Assembly (NCBI GenBank): GCA_964551315.1
Contig: CAZKCM010000007.1
Coordinates: 1-64,000 of the forward strand
Direction of reading: 5' to 3'
Source of the DNA: Virgifigura sp964551315
GTDB lineage: Bacteria > Pseudomonadota > Alphaproteobacteria > Dongiales > Dongiaceae
DNA length: 64,000 bases
Positions 51,301 to 59,650 of the stretch are shown here, in pieces. Position numbers and translations under genes: made by a program. The notes below the pieces were generated by a model, which saw only the letters and a list, made by a program, of their open reading frames with translations, ran no database searches and had not been told where the DNA came from. Position 1 is the stretch's first letter. Every line of letters starts with the position of its first letter.

Positions 51301-51542
51301 TGATGACGTCCTTCGCCTTCATCCTGGGCGTGGTGCCGCTGGCGATCGCAACCGGCGCGGGGGCGGAGATGCGCCAGTCGCTCGGGACGGCGGTCTTCTT
51401 CGGGATGCTGGGCGTTACGGCCTTCGGCCTGATCTTCACGCCCGTCTTCTACGCGGCCGTTCGCCGGCTCCTGGGGCGGCGATCGGTCCCGAGCGGCTCT
51501 TCGAGCACCTCGGAGGCATTCCCGTCGGGGACGCCGAGCTGA
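48357..51542 (+). CDS. RND multidrug efflux transporter (AcrB/MexB, HAE1 family)
   Basis: The 1061-residue, 12-TM protein begins MSLSHFFIDRPIFATVLSIL, the standard HAE1 start. It has the proton-relay aspartates in TM4 (GIVVDDAIVVVENVERN) and the closing segments ILIVPMCLLAAVSGLLARGM and GFVVLVGLAAKNAILIVEFAR. It exports drugs, dyes or solvents by proton antiport. Gene order regulator-adaptor-pump is standard. No TolC homologue lies in the window, so a distant one must serve. Confidence 0.95.
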   Translation: MSLSHFFIDRPIFATVLSILVTLIGGFAYFTLPVAQYPEIAPPTIEVRATYPGASAEVLSDTVATPLEQEINGVDNMLYMVSQATGDGSLSLTVTFRLGTDLDEAQVLVQNRVAAAEPRLPEEVRRLGVTVRKNSPDMLMVIHLSSPDGSRDPLYVSNYATLQVRDVLARIDGVGDVRVFGARDYAMRIWLDPDKVAARGLTAGEVVAALRAQNVQVASGVLNQPPVPTPGAFQLNVETLGRLTDPKQFANVVVRTDAQGRVTRLRDIARVELGAQDYNANGYLDERPAVPLLVFQRPGSNALETAEQVLETMEELSRSFPPGLRYDVVYNPTEFIEESVNEVFKTIFEAVVLVVVVVVLFLQTWRASIIPIVAIPVSLIGTFAALAALGFSLNNLSLFGLVLAVGIVVDDAIVVVENVERNLRLGLSPKEAAHRTMDEVGGALVAIALVLSAVFIPAAFITGISGQFFRQFAVTIAVATAISCFVSLTLSPALAALLFKPHREEEERGSLLTRPVRAFFRGFNALFEKLSFGYGGLTRRLVRLSVMMLVVYGGLVGLTVWQFDRAPTGFIPQQDQGYLITVVQLPPGSSLARTDAVVRRAAKIILETEGVVHAVPFAGFDGATFTNASNAGAIFSALAPFPERAEKGLDANRILADLNARLGAIQDAFIITIPPPPVRGIGTAGGFKMMVQDRRGHGPEALAAAAQDLVAAANQVPGITGVFSLFNTRTPKVYADIDRVRAEMLGVSAGSVFETLEVYVGSAFVNEFNYLGRTYRVIAQADGGFRQEANDLANLKTRNALGEMVPIGSVAEFRDITGPYRVPRYNLYPAAEVQGSVLPGFSTSYALEAMERLAAERLPDGFGYEWTELAYQERSAGGTGLLVFAASIVFVFLVLAARYESWSLPLAVILIVPMCLLAAVSGLLARGMDVNILAQIGFVVLVGLAAKNAILIVEFARQAEEAGAPLVDAVVQAARTRLRPILMTSFAFILGVVPLAIATGAGAEMRQSLGTAVFFGMLGVTAFGLIFTPVFYAAVRRLLGRRSVPSGSSSTSEAFPSGTPS

Positions 51543-51601
51543 TGGCAGTCGGGCGCCGGCGAACGCGTTCGGGGCGCGCCGATGTTTGCGTGCCGCGCGG
51601 C

Positions 51602-51844
51602 TCAGTCCTCGGGGTGCGCGCCGGCGCGCCGCGCCGCCTCGATCGCGAGATCGGCGACGGAGCGCTCAGGCACCGGGCGGGTCCGGCGCTGGTACCGGGC
51701 GCGAACGTTGGGGTCCGCGGCGTCGGAGGGCTCGAGGCCGTCTTCGTACATGTCTTCGAGCTCATGCGCTTGCGGGGCCGGGAGGCCCGAGGCCGCGCAG
51801 GCCTGACGCGCCTGCGCGACCCAACTCCCGTAGTCGTCGCTCAT
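51602..51844 (-). CDS. hypothetical protein (80 aa)
   Basis: An acidic, helix-prone protein (YGSWVAQARQACAASGLPAPQAHELEDMYEDGLEPSDAADPNV) with no recognised motif. It lies 11 bp downstream of another small gene on the same strand, suggesting a two-gene unit. Its ribosome-binding site is weak. It is convergent with the RND pump. Confidence 0.5.
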   Translation of the reverse strand: MSDDYGSWVAQARQACAASGLPAPQAHELEDMYEDGLEPSDAADPNVRARYQRRTRPVPERSVADLAIEAARRAGAHPED

Positions 51845-51855
51845 GCCGGGCAGGT

Positions 51856-52059
51856 TCAGTGCCGTTTCGTCCGCCCGAGTGCGGAGGACATCACGCGCAG
51901 GGCGGCGCGACCGGCCTCGGGTACCCGCTGCGCGGCAGGCGTTCCCTGCGGAACGCGTTCACCCAGTACGTCGTCGATCATCCGCATGGTGTGCGAATCG
52001 GCAAGCGGCACCCGATGGGTCGCCGGAAAGGGTGGTCTTGGTTCGAACATCTGGCTCAT
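51856..52059 (-). CDS. hypothetical protein (67 aa)
   Basis: A small soluble protein (MSQMFEPRPPFPATHRVPLA then DSHTMRMIDDVLGERVPQGTP) with AGGA before the ATG. No domain is recognised. It shares a 79-base divergent promoter region with the membrane protein gene at 52139. Confidence 0.5.
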   Translation of the reverse strand: MSQMFEPRPPFPATHRVPLADSHTMRMIDDVLGERVPQGTPAAQRVPEAGRAALRVMSSALGRTKRH

Positions 52060-52138
52060 GATGTCCTAGAAACACGACTCCGGATGAAGATTCGGTAAAT
52101 GACCGGACCAATTGCGAAATGATGTCTAGAGTTGTCGG

Positions 52139-52921
52139 ATGACGACCGATTTGCGGACCCTGACACGAAGCGATGCGCCGAGTGGTTTGCGCCGGCGACG
52201 GCGATCGCGGCTCGACCAGCTGGCCTATTCGACACCGGTGGCGCTGATCCTTGGCTTGCTGGCGACCTATCTGCTCGCGCCGGATTTCTACCTGTCCTAT
52301 GTCCTCGAATTCAGTCGGCGCGAATATCAGATCGTCGAGATTGCCACCGTCGCCAGCGCCATCCCGGCCTGCCTCCTGCTGTTCTGGTCGGCCTGGCGGT
52401 TCGGCCAGGATCCCGGCCAAAGGAGCGGCGGTGTCATCGTCGGCATGATCGGCCTGGCGACGCTGTTCTTCGCCGGCGAGGAGACCAGCTGGGGGCAGAC
52501 CTACCTGGGGTGGGATACACCCGAGCTGATCCGGCCGCTCGGCGGGGAGACCAATCTCCACAACATGCGGGTGCCCATCCCCGTCCAGGGGCTGGGCAGC
52601 GCATTTCTGTTGGCGGTGTTCGTTGCCCTTCCGCTCGCCTGGCGGTGGCGCGATCGTCTGCCTCTCCCGAAAGGCTGGGCCTGCGCCATCGCCGAGGGCC
52701 CGGTGGTCTTCTCGATGGTCCTGGCCTTTGCCTGGAAGGAAATCAAGACGGTCTACCTCTGGCTCGGTCCCGAGGTCGAGGGCAGCCCGACGCTCTTCTA
52801 TGTCGAGTTCATCGAGCAGATCAACGAGCAGAAAGAACTGCTCATTGCCGTCGGCCTGCTGACATATGCGCTTTATCGTGTGAGACTGGCGCGCGCAATC
52901 ATCACCCGTTTCCGAACCTGA
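52139..52921 (+). CDS. multipass membrane protein with GEETSWGQ motif
   Basis: The 260-residue protein has about six membrane helices after a basic N-terminus (RRRRRSR). A conserved-looking FFAGEETSWGQTYLGWDTP motif falls between helices 3 and 4; similar GEE-SWGQ strings occur in uncharacterised membrane proteins of many bacteria. The Glu-Glu and Trp could form a metal or catalytic site, but nothing is established. It is a single gene, convergent with the methyltransferase. Confidence 0.75.
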   Translation: MTTDLRTLTRSDAPSGLRRRRRSRLDQLAYSTPVALILGLLATYLLAPDFYLSYVLEFSRREYQIVEIATVASAIPACLLLFWSAWRFGQDPGQRSGGVIVGMIGLATLFFAGEETSWGQTYLGWDTPELIRPLGGETNLHNMRVPIPVQGLGSAFLLAVFVALPLAWRWRDRLPLPKGWACAIAEGPVVFSMVLAFAWKEIKTVYLWLGPEVEGSPTLFYVEFIEQINEQKELLIAVGLLTYALYRVRLARAIITRFRT

Positions 52922-52980
52922 ACGGCGCCCTTTCGCGGTTTCGGTCTCCGGTCGTGGCGGACCGGATTCGACGGGCGATC

Positions 52981-53703
52981 TCATGGACGGTCGGTGGAAG
53001 GAACGGCATCCGGCCGCCTCAGCACGGCCTGCTGAATCAGGTGCCGCCGGAAGGGGCCGAGATCGCGCCGTTCCACGAGGGCGAACCCGGTCAGATTGCG
53101 AATCGTCTCGATGAGCGCGTCGCTTTCGCGCCAGTGGAAGGATTCGAACTGTCCCGGGATGAAGCCTTCTTCGAAGCCCTGGACGAAGTCGGTGACGAAC
53201 AGGCCGCCCGGCCGCAGGACGCGCGCGATCTCGGTCATGACCGTGGACAGCTCGAAGGCGTGGTCGAGCGCGTTGGTGTAGACCGCGTCGACGGAGCCGT
53301 CGGGGAAGACGAGCCGGTGAAAGTCTCCGGGCAGCACCCGTGGATTGTCGGGGCCGGGATTCAGATCGATGCCGACGGCAAAATGACCCAATTGATGAAG
53401 CGCCTGCACCTCGGTCCCGAGTCGAGCGCCGAGGCACAGCACGGATCGCGCCTCCCGGAGCGGAGCGCAGCCCTCGAACCGGCGCCGGAACTCGGCGAGG
53501 CTCTCCGCCTCCTTCTTCTCCAGGCGCTCGCGGATCTTGTCCAGCTTGGCGGCCTGATGATCGAGGTAGTCCTGGTAGCTCGCGTAGGTGCGGCGGACGA
53601 ACTGGCCGTCCCGCACCCAGGTGCCCGCGTCGTCGAACGCGGCGCGGCGGCGCCTTTCCTTTTCGCGTTGCTTCGCCTGCCGGCCGAATCCCAGAAGCTT
53701 CAT
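52981..53703 (-). CDS. class I SAM-dependent methyltransferase
   Basis: The 240-residue protein has a basic, coiled-coil-prone N-terminus (about 1-80) and a Methyltransf_11-type core: motif I SVLCLGARLGTEVQAL, the acidic strand VGIDLNPG, motif II-like DGSVDAVYTNALDHAFELSTV and LRPGGLFVTDF. CLGARLG replaces the usual glycine-rich loop. The ATG at 53703 has GGAGGGG at a good distance; a longer frame to 53742 is possible. Substrate unknown. Confidence 0.8.
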   Translation of the reverse strand: MKLLGFGRQAKQREKERRRRAAFDDAGTWVRDGQFVRRTYASYQDYLDHQAAKLDKIRERLEKKEAESLAEFRRRFEGCAPLREARSVLCLGARLGTEVQALHQLGHFAVGIDLNPGPDNPRVLPGDFHRLVFPDGSVDAVYTNALDHAFELSTVMTEIARVLRPGGLFVTDFVQGFEEGFIPGQFESFHWRESDALIETIRNLTGFALVERRDLGPFRRHLIQQAVLRRPDAVPSTDRP

Positions 53704-53934
53704 CGCGTTTCCCCTCCGCGGAACGGGCGCCCCTTCGCCCAAAGGCCTTTCCGGAAAGAACTTGCAACGGTTGCGAAGGGTTCCCGCAACCGGCGATGAC
53801 CGGTCGGTGGTGAACGCCAGACTGCGAATTGCGTTGGTGTGATTCGCGACCCGTCCTCTGCGGCGATATCCGCCGCGGCGTTATCGGGGCAGCGGAGCAT
53901 CGCTTAGAGGCCACGCATCTGGAGAGAGGATCAA

Positions 53935-55848
53935 ATGGCTTACGCTCGGTCGAGCAGGCTGGACCGCCCCGTCGACATCGGGCGCGATCACGTTCTGGGC
54001 GCCCCGACGGCAGACATAACCCTGGTCGAGTACGGCAGCTACGCCTGTCCCTACTGCCACGCCGCCCACGACGTCATCGCCAAGCTGCGCGACCGTTTTG
54101 GAGACAGGATGCGATACGTCTTTCGGCACCTGCCGATCGCGGGCAGCGAGGACGCCGAGCCGGCCGCGGTGCTCGCGGAGTTCGCGTCCGAAACGAGCGG
54201 AAAGTTCTGGCCGGTGCACGACGCACTGATGCGGCGCGGCCCCACCTTCGCGCCCGGCGATTTCGAACGGATCGCCGCGGCCTTCGACCTGCCGCCGCGC
54301 GACGAGGCGCACGCGCCGGCGATCCGTGCGGCCGAACGCCGCGTGCGGGAGGATGCCGAGAGCGCGCGGCGCAGCGGCGCGCTCGTGACGCCGACCTTCT
54401 TCATCAATAACCGCCGCTACGAGGGCCCTTGGGACGAGAACGCGCTGGCCGAGGCCATGCTCGGCTCTCTCGGTCACCGGATCCAGACGGCGACCCTGGA
54501 TTTCGTCCGCTGGGGGCCATCGGCCGGGTTTCTCCTCCTGCTCATGTCGGTCCTTGCGATCGCGTTGACCAACTCGCCGGCAGGCCCGGCCTTCGAATCC
54601 TGGTGGCACACGCCGCTGGACATTCACTTCGGCGGCGAAGCTTTTGGGCTGCCGCTCCTGGATTGGGTCAATGACGGCCTTCTGACGATCTTCTTCCTTG
54701 TCGTGGGGCTGGAGATCAAGCGCGAGTTCACGGTGGGCCGCCTCGCGAGCCGGCGTGCCGCCGCGCTGCCCATTGCGGCCGCGATCGGGGGCATGATCGC
54801 CCCCGCACTCATCTATCTCGCGGTGATCCCGGCAGGTCGGATGCTTCACGGCTGGGGTGTCCCCATCGCGACCGACACCGCCTTCGCCGTTGCCCTCATC
54901 GCCTTGCTCGGGGACCGCGTTCCGGTGGAACTGCGCGTGTTCCTGACGGCGGCGGTGGTTGTCGACGATCTGGTCGCCATCGCGATCCTTGCCCTGTTCT
55001 ACTCGGGCGACATCGATACGGGCTATCTGGTCGCGGCCGCCCTCGTCACCGGGCTCCTGGCGGTGCTGAACCAATCCGGCATCTACCGGGCGCTGCCCTA
55101 TGCGGTGCTCGGCGTGGTCCTCTGGGCTTGCCTGCACCACGCGGGGCTGCATCCGACCCTGGCGGGAGTGATTCTCGCGGTGGCGACCCCGACGCGCCCG
55201 CCGGCGAATCTGTACGCTCTGACGGCTCAGGCGGAGATGGTCGTGCGGGCGGAGATGAGAAGCGCCGGCGAAGGCGTCCTGCGGCACGGTCCGTCCGAAC
55301 CGGCCCTGCGGGCGCTGGACGTCATCCATGATCGGATCGAGTCCCCGGCGAACAAGCTGCTTCGCTCGGTCGAGCCCTGGTCCAGCTACGTCGTGCTGCC
55401 CGTTTTCGCGCTCGCCAACGCCGGGGTGGTCCTGTCTCTCGACGTGATCGAAGGGCACGCGCGCCTGATGCTGGCGATCGTTCTGGGGCTCGTGCTGGGA
55501 AAGCCGATCGGCATCTTTCTGGCCGCGTCGCTTGCGGTGCGCCTCGGCATTGCCGTGAAGCCGGCGGAGTATACGTGGCGCCAGCTCCTGGGCGCCGGCG
55601 CCCTTGCCGGGATCGGTTTCACCATGTCCCTGTTCATCGCGAGCCACGCCTTTCCAAGCGATGCGGATTTCGCCGCGGCGAAGATTTCCATCTTCCTCGC
55701 ATCCCTGATCGCCGGAAGCCTGGGTGCGCTGATCTTGTGGTCAAGGGCGGACCTGGACAAAGAGCTGACGGTAACGAGCCGGCTCCGCCGCACCGCCGCG
55801 CCGCCGTCCGGCAGTCCGGCAGGCTCGTTCGGCGACCAGGGCGGGTAG
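53935..55848 (+). CDS. DsbA-like thioredoxin domain fused to NhaA Na+/H+ antiporter
   Basis: The 637-residue fusion has a DsbA/DSBA-family thioredoxin domain first (about 15-180; CPYC at Cys38-Cys41; cis-proline region GALVTPTFFINNRRYEG) and an NhaA antiporter next (about 195-610; MTSLFI-like segments, FFLVVGLEIKREF, and the essential Asp pair Asp344-Asp345 in VVVDDLVAI). NhaA exchanges sodium for protons. No signal peptide precedes the thioredoxin domain, and NhaA starts in the cytoplasm, so the domain should be cytoplasmic and may regulate or sense redox state. Confidence 0.93.
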   Translation: MAYARSSRLDRPVDIGRDHVLGAPTADITLVEYGSYACPYCHAAHDVIAKLRDRFGDRMRYVFRHLPIAGSEDAEPAAVLAEFASETSGKFWPVHDALMRRGPTFAPGDFERIAAAFDLPPRDEAHAPAIRAAERRVREDAESARRSGALVTPTFFINNRRYEGPWDENALAEAMLGSLGHRIQTATLDFVRWGPSAGFLLLLMSVLAIALTNSPAGPAFESWWHTPLDIHFGGEAFGLPLLDWVNDGLLTIFFLVVGLEIKREFTVGRLASRRAAALPIAAAIGGMIAPALIYLAVIPAGRMLHGWGVPIATDTAFAVALIALLGDRVPVELRVFLTAAVVVDDLVAIAILALFYSGDIDTGYLVAAALVTGLLAVLNQSGIYRALPYAVLGVVLWACLHHAGLHPTLAGVILAVATPTRPPANLYALTAQAEMVVRAEMRSAGEGVLRHGPSEPALRALDVIHDRIESPANKLLRSVEPWSSYVVLPVFALANAGVVLSLDVIEGHARLMLAIVLGLVLGKPIGIFLAASLAVRLGIAVKPAEYTWRQLLGAGALAGIGFTMSLFIASHAFPSDADFAAAKISIFLASLIAGSLGALILWSRADLDKELTVTSRLRRTAAPPSGSPAGSFGDQGG

Positions 55849-56019
55849 CGCCTCGGCGCCGGCCGCCTGTTCAGGCGCCGCTCGGAACCGGAACTGCGCG
55901 ATCCGGGTTCTCTCTCGATCGGTGCCGGGACGTTCGACGCGGCGTCGCTTGGTCGCGAGCCGGCGGTGCATCCCGGGCATCTCCAGGCAGGAACGATACG
56001 GGCGAAAGGAGGCTCGGCG

Positions 56020-56796
56020 ATGGGACTGGATCGGCTAAAGGGGCGCGTTGCGATCGTAACCGGTGCGGGACGGGGAATCGGCCGCGCCATCGCCTGCAAG
56101 CTGGCCGAAGAGGGCGCGCGGGTGCTTGCGGCGGATCTCGACCTTCAGGTGGCCGAGGAGACGGCGAAGCTGGCCGCGGAGGCCGGCGGCGAGGCCAGGG
56201 CGCACGCTGCGGATGTGAGCCGCGCCAACGCGGTCGAGGGCATGGTCCAGGCTGCCGTCTCCGCCTGGGGCGGCCTCCACATCCTGTGCAGCAACGCGGG
56301 CATCTTCCCGTCGGCGCGCCTCGAGAACCTGAGCGAGGCGGAATGGGACCGGGTGCAGGCGATCAACCTCAAGGCGGCGTTCCTGGCGACCAAGGCGGCC
56401 CTGCCGCATCTGCGCAAGTCGGGCAGCGGGCGCATCATCGTCACCTCCTCGATCACCGGACCGATCACCGGTTATCCCGGCTGGGCGCATTACGGGGCAA
56501 GCAAGGCCGGGCTGCTGGGTTTCGTCCGCTCCGCCGCGCTGGAGCTTGCCAAGGCCAAGGTCACGGTGAACGCCGTCCAGCCCGGAAACATCATGACCGA
56601 GGGCATGCGCGCGCAGCCGGCGGACTACATCCGCGAGACCGAGCGCGCGATCCCCATGGGCCATCTCGGTGATCCCGAGGACATCGCCAACGCGGTCCTG
56701 TTCCTGGCCTCCGACGAGGCGCGTTACATCACCGGCCAGGGCATCGTCATCGACGGCGGGCAGACCCTGCCCGAATCCAGGCTGGCGATCGACTGA
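56020..56796 (+). CDS. short-chain dehydrogenase/reductase
   Basis: The 258-residue classical SDR has the cofactor motif TGAGRGIGRA (about 14-23), NAG in CSNAGIFP, the catalytic Ser-Tyr-Lys (TSSITGPITGYPGWAHYGASKAG) and the C-terminal VIDGGQTLPES. AAAGGAGG precedes the ATG at 56020. It resembles 3-oxoacyl-ACP reductase-like sugar or alcohol dehydrogenases; the substrate cannot be read. It converges with the polyamine-type operon. Confidence 0.9.
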   Translation: MGLDRLKGRVAIVTGAGRGIGRAIACKLAEEGARVLAADLDLQVAEETAKLAAEAGGEARAHAADVSRANAVEGMVQAAVSAWGGLHILCSNAGIFPSARLENLSEAEWDRVQAINLKAAFLATKAALPHLRKSGSGRIIVTSSITGPITGYPGWAHYGASKAGLLGFVRSAALELAKAKVTVNAVQPGNIMTEGMRAQPADYIRETERAIPMGHLGDPEDIANAVLFLASDEARYITGQGIVIDGGQTLPESRLAID

Positions 56797-56921
56797 GGAC
56801 CGGCGCGAACGCGGGCCGCCGTCAGCCAAGCGAAACCCCGACAGGCGCGCGGATGCCGTAGGTCAGGCCGGCCGCGGACCGCGGGGCAAGGTCTTTTCCG
56901 CGGCGCCGCCGTCGGTCCGCG

Positions 56922-57857
56922 TCAGGCGGGCACGCGCCGCAATGCCTGGGCCATGCAGTGGATGCCGCCGCCGGTCTTGGAGATCTCGCTCATGTCCACT
57001 TCCGCCACCTCGAATCCGCGCGCCTTCAGGGCCTCGATCAGCGTGCGCGAATGCTTGGGCGCGATCACCCGGTCGCGGCCCAGCGACATCACGTTGCAGC
57101 CGAGCGTGACCGTGTCCGGATAGGGCACGTCGATGATCTCGATCCTCTTGGCGCGCAGCCAGTCGACCACCTCCGCCGGAGTCGTGTCGAGGCAGACCGC
57201 GGCAAGCTTCTCGGCAATCATGACGACCATGAGGTCGATGTGGACGAAGAACGGGTCGAAGCGGACGATCTTTGTCTCCCAGCCTTCCTTCTCGAACCAG
57301 CCCTTGACCTGCAGGGCGCCTTCCTCGTTGGTTCGCTCGCCGCCGCAGCCGATGAGGACGCAACCGTCCTCGATGACGTCGAAGTCGCCGCCCTCGAACA
57401 GCCCCGCGGTCACCATGTCGTAGATCGGGATGCCGAGACGCTGATAGGTGCGGATCGCGGCGAAGTTCTCGCCCCGGCGCCACCAGTTGCACATGTTGGT
57501 GATGACTGCGCCATAAGGCGTCATGAAGCTCGAATCGCGGGCATAGACCTGCATCGGCAGCTCGGGTTCGGGCTGGTGGTAGTGGACGGTGACGCCGAAA
57601 TGCTCGTAGGCGGCGACGAGCTCCTTGTGCTGAGCCTTCGCGACCGCGATGTCGCAGGGCGCGTCGCGCAGATACTTGCGCGACAGCGAACTCGTCGCGA
57701 GATGCCGCAGATGGTCGGGCTTGCCGAGCAGGACATCGGTAAGGACATCGTACTCGTTGCTGCATCCCCAGCGGTTGAGGACCGGCGTTCCGCCGCTCTC
57801 CTCGCGCCGTTTCAGCGTGAACGCTTCGCCGAGGTCGATCGTCGCCATGTCGTTCAT
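56922..57857 (-). CDS. amidinotransferase/arginine deiminase-family enzyme (DDAH/ADI-like)
   Basis: The 311-residue protein has the guanidine-modifying fold: CSNEYDVLTDVLLGKP, FEGGDFDVIEDGCVLIG, catalytic His in DPFFVHIDLMVVM, and the nucleophile Cys near the end in KTGGGIHCMAQALRR. It would hydrolyse or transfer the guanidino group of arginine or a derivative. The ATG overlaps the upstream permease stop (TGATG); AGGAGA precedes it. As the last gene of a Pot-type transporter operon, it suggests that the imported substrate carries a guanidine group, such as methylated arginine or agmatine. Confidence 0.88.
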   Translation of the reverse strand: MNDMATIDLGEAFTLKRREESGGTPVLNRWGCSNEYDVLTDVLLGKPDHLRHLATSSLSRKYLRDAPCDIAVAKAQHKELVAAYEHFGVTVHYHQPEPELPMQVYARDSSFMTPYGAVITNMCNWWRRGENFAAIRTYQRLGIPIYDMVTAGLFEGGDFDVIEDGCVLIGCGGERTNEEGALQVKGWFEKEGWETKIVRFDPFFVHIDLMVVMIAEKLAAVCLDTTPAEVVDWLRAKRIEIIDVPYPDTVTLGCNVMSLGRDRVIAPKHSRTLIEALKARGFEVAEVDMSEISKTGGGIHCMAQALRRVPA

Positions 57858-58774
57858 CAAAGCGTCTCCTTTCTTGACCAGGCTCCCCGCAGGCCGAGCC
57901 GGCGGCGGAGCGGGACATTGGGGACCACCTCGCCGGTCGGGGCGGCGTCCTCGGCGGTCGCCTCCTCGCGAACGCCGCGCGCGGCGCCCCGCGCCATCAT
58001 GCGGGCCAGGATCACCGCCACGGTGAGGACGGTCAGCACCACCGAGATGGCGGCGACGGCCGGATCGACGTTGTCGCGCAGGCCCATCCAGACGCGGCGC
58101 GGCAGGGTGATCGCCTCGACGCTGGTGACGAACAGCGTCACGGCGATCTCCTCCCAGGACAGCACGAAGGACAGGAACGCGGCCGAGGCGATGCCGAAGC
58201 GGATGTTGGGCAGGACCACCGAGACCGTCGTCCGCCACAGCGAGGCGCCAAGGCCGCGCGCCGCCATCTCCATGCGGCGATCCACCTGGCTCAGCGCGAC
58301 CAGAATGATGACCACGGCGAAGGGCGTGACCATCACGACGTGGCAGAGCGCGACTCCGATCCAGGTGTCGTAGCCGAATGGCTCGAAGATCCTGGAAATC
58401 CAGGTCACGAGGAAATAGAGCGTGACCGCCGAAACGACCGGCGGAACGACCATCGGCAGCAGCACGAAGCCGACCAGAAGCCCCGCGAAGCGCGGCTGCA
58501 GGTACCAGACGCCGAGGCCGAAGGCAGTGGCGAAGGCCGTGGCCACGATGCTGCTGACGACGGCGACCCGGAGGCTGAGAAGGATGCTGGCGCCCCAGGC
58601 CGGGTCCTCGACGAGTGTGCGGTAGTGCCGCAGCGACAGCTCGCCGCGCGGCATCGCGAGATACTCGAACGGCGTCAGGGAGATCGGGACGATGGCGATG
58701 AGCGGCGCCAGGAGGAAGATCATGAGGGCCGTGGTGATCACAAGCGCCGCGGGGCCGGGGCGATAGACGTTCAT
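57857..58774 (-). CDS. ABC transporter permease (PotC-like)
   Basis: The 305-residue protein has six predicted helices and the EAA loop MAARGLGASLWRTTVSVVLPNIRFGI that contacts the ATPase. The first helix follows MNVYRPGPAALVITTALMIF. The gene overlaps the guanidine enzyme by one base and starts five bases after the first permease. It forms the inner membrane channel with its PotB-like partner. Confidence 0.9.
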   Translation of the reverse strand: MNVYRPGPAALVITTALMIFLLAPLIAIVPISLTPFEYLAMPRGELSLRHYRTLVEDPAWGASILLSLRVAVVSSIVATAFATAFGLGVWYLQPRFAGLLVGFVLLPMVVPPVVSAVTLYFLVTWISRIFEPFGYDTWIGVALCHVVMVTPFAVVIILVALSQVDRRMEMAARGLGASLWRTTVSVVLPNIRFGIASAAFLSFVLSWEEIAVTLFVTSVEAITLPRRVWMGLRDNVDPAVAAISVVLTVLTVAVILARMMARGAARGVREEATAEDAAPTGEVVPNVPLRRRLGLRGAWSRKETL

Positions 58775-58779
58775 CGATT

Positions 58780-59613
58780 CTACCCGACCAGCTTCTCGAC
58801 CCGCGTCAGCCGGAACAGGAGCGCGACCAGAACGGCCACGATCGCCACCAGCACCACGCTGATCGCGGCGGCGAGACCCCAGTTCGCGGTCTGGAACAGC
58901 TGCACATAGACGAACTCTGCGGCCATGACGCTGCGCCCGCCGCCCAGGATGGCGGGGGTGATGAAGAATCCCAGCGAGAAGACGAAGACGATGAGGCCGG
59001 CGCCGAAGATGCCCGGCATCGTCATTGGCAGAAAGACGGACCAGAAGGTGCGCAGCCGGCTGGCGCCCATCCCGCGGGAGGCGAGAAGAACGCGCTCGTC
59101 GACGTGCCGCATGGCCGAGGCGATCGGGAACACGGCAAAGGGAATCAGGAAGTGGGTCATGCCGACGATGACGCCGAACTCGTTGCGGACCATCGTGAGC
59201 GGCGCGTCGATCGCCCCCAGCGCCTGCAGCCAGCTGTTCACGAGGCCCCGGTTGTAGAGGAGGACAAGCCAGCCGAAGGCGCGCGTCAGGGTCGAGATCC
59301 AGAACGGGACCAGGATGCAGAACTCGACGAAGATTCGCTGGCGCGGCGAGCCGCGGACCCAGACATAGGCGAGCGCATAGGCCGCCACCGTGGTGGCGAT
59401 CGTCACCACCGCGCAGATGCGCAGCGTCCGAACGAGGACGCCCTGGACGATCGGGTCGGTGAACACGCGTGCGTACTGGGCGAGGCCGGGTTCGGGCAGC
59501 GTCAGGCTCCAGCCCGCTACGCCGAGGAAGGGCAGGCCATAGGCGAGCGCCAGGAAGATCGGTAAGGGGGCGACGAGCGCCAGATACCCGCCGCCCCGTC
59601 TTGTCCAGATCAT
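58780..59613 (-). CDS. ABC transporter permease (PotB-like)
   Basis: The 277-residue protein has six helices and the EAA loop LASRGMGASRLRTFWSVFLPMTMPGIFG. It pairs with the downstream permease to form a heterodimeric channel of the polyamine/opine/PepT class. Helix 1 is ALVAPLPIFLALAYGLPFLG. It lies 37 bp after the binding protein gene. Confidence 0.9.
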   Translation of the reverse strand: MIWTRRGGGYLALVAPLPIFLALAYGLPFLGVAGWSLTLPEPGLAQYARVFTDPIVQGVLVRTLRICAVVTIATTVAAYALAYVWVRGSPRQRIFVEFCILVPFWISTLTRAFGWLVLLYNRGLVNSWLQALGAIDAPLTMVRNEFGVIVGMTHFLIPFAVFPIASAMRHVDERVLLASRGMGASRLRTFWSVFLPMTMPGIFGAGLIVFVFSLGFFITPAILGGGRSVMAAEFVYVQLFQTANWGLAAAISVVLVAIVAVLVALLFRLTRVEKLVG

Positions 59614-59650
59614 CGCGATGCCGGACCCGCCGCCGGTTGTTCCGTCCGGC

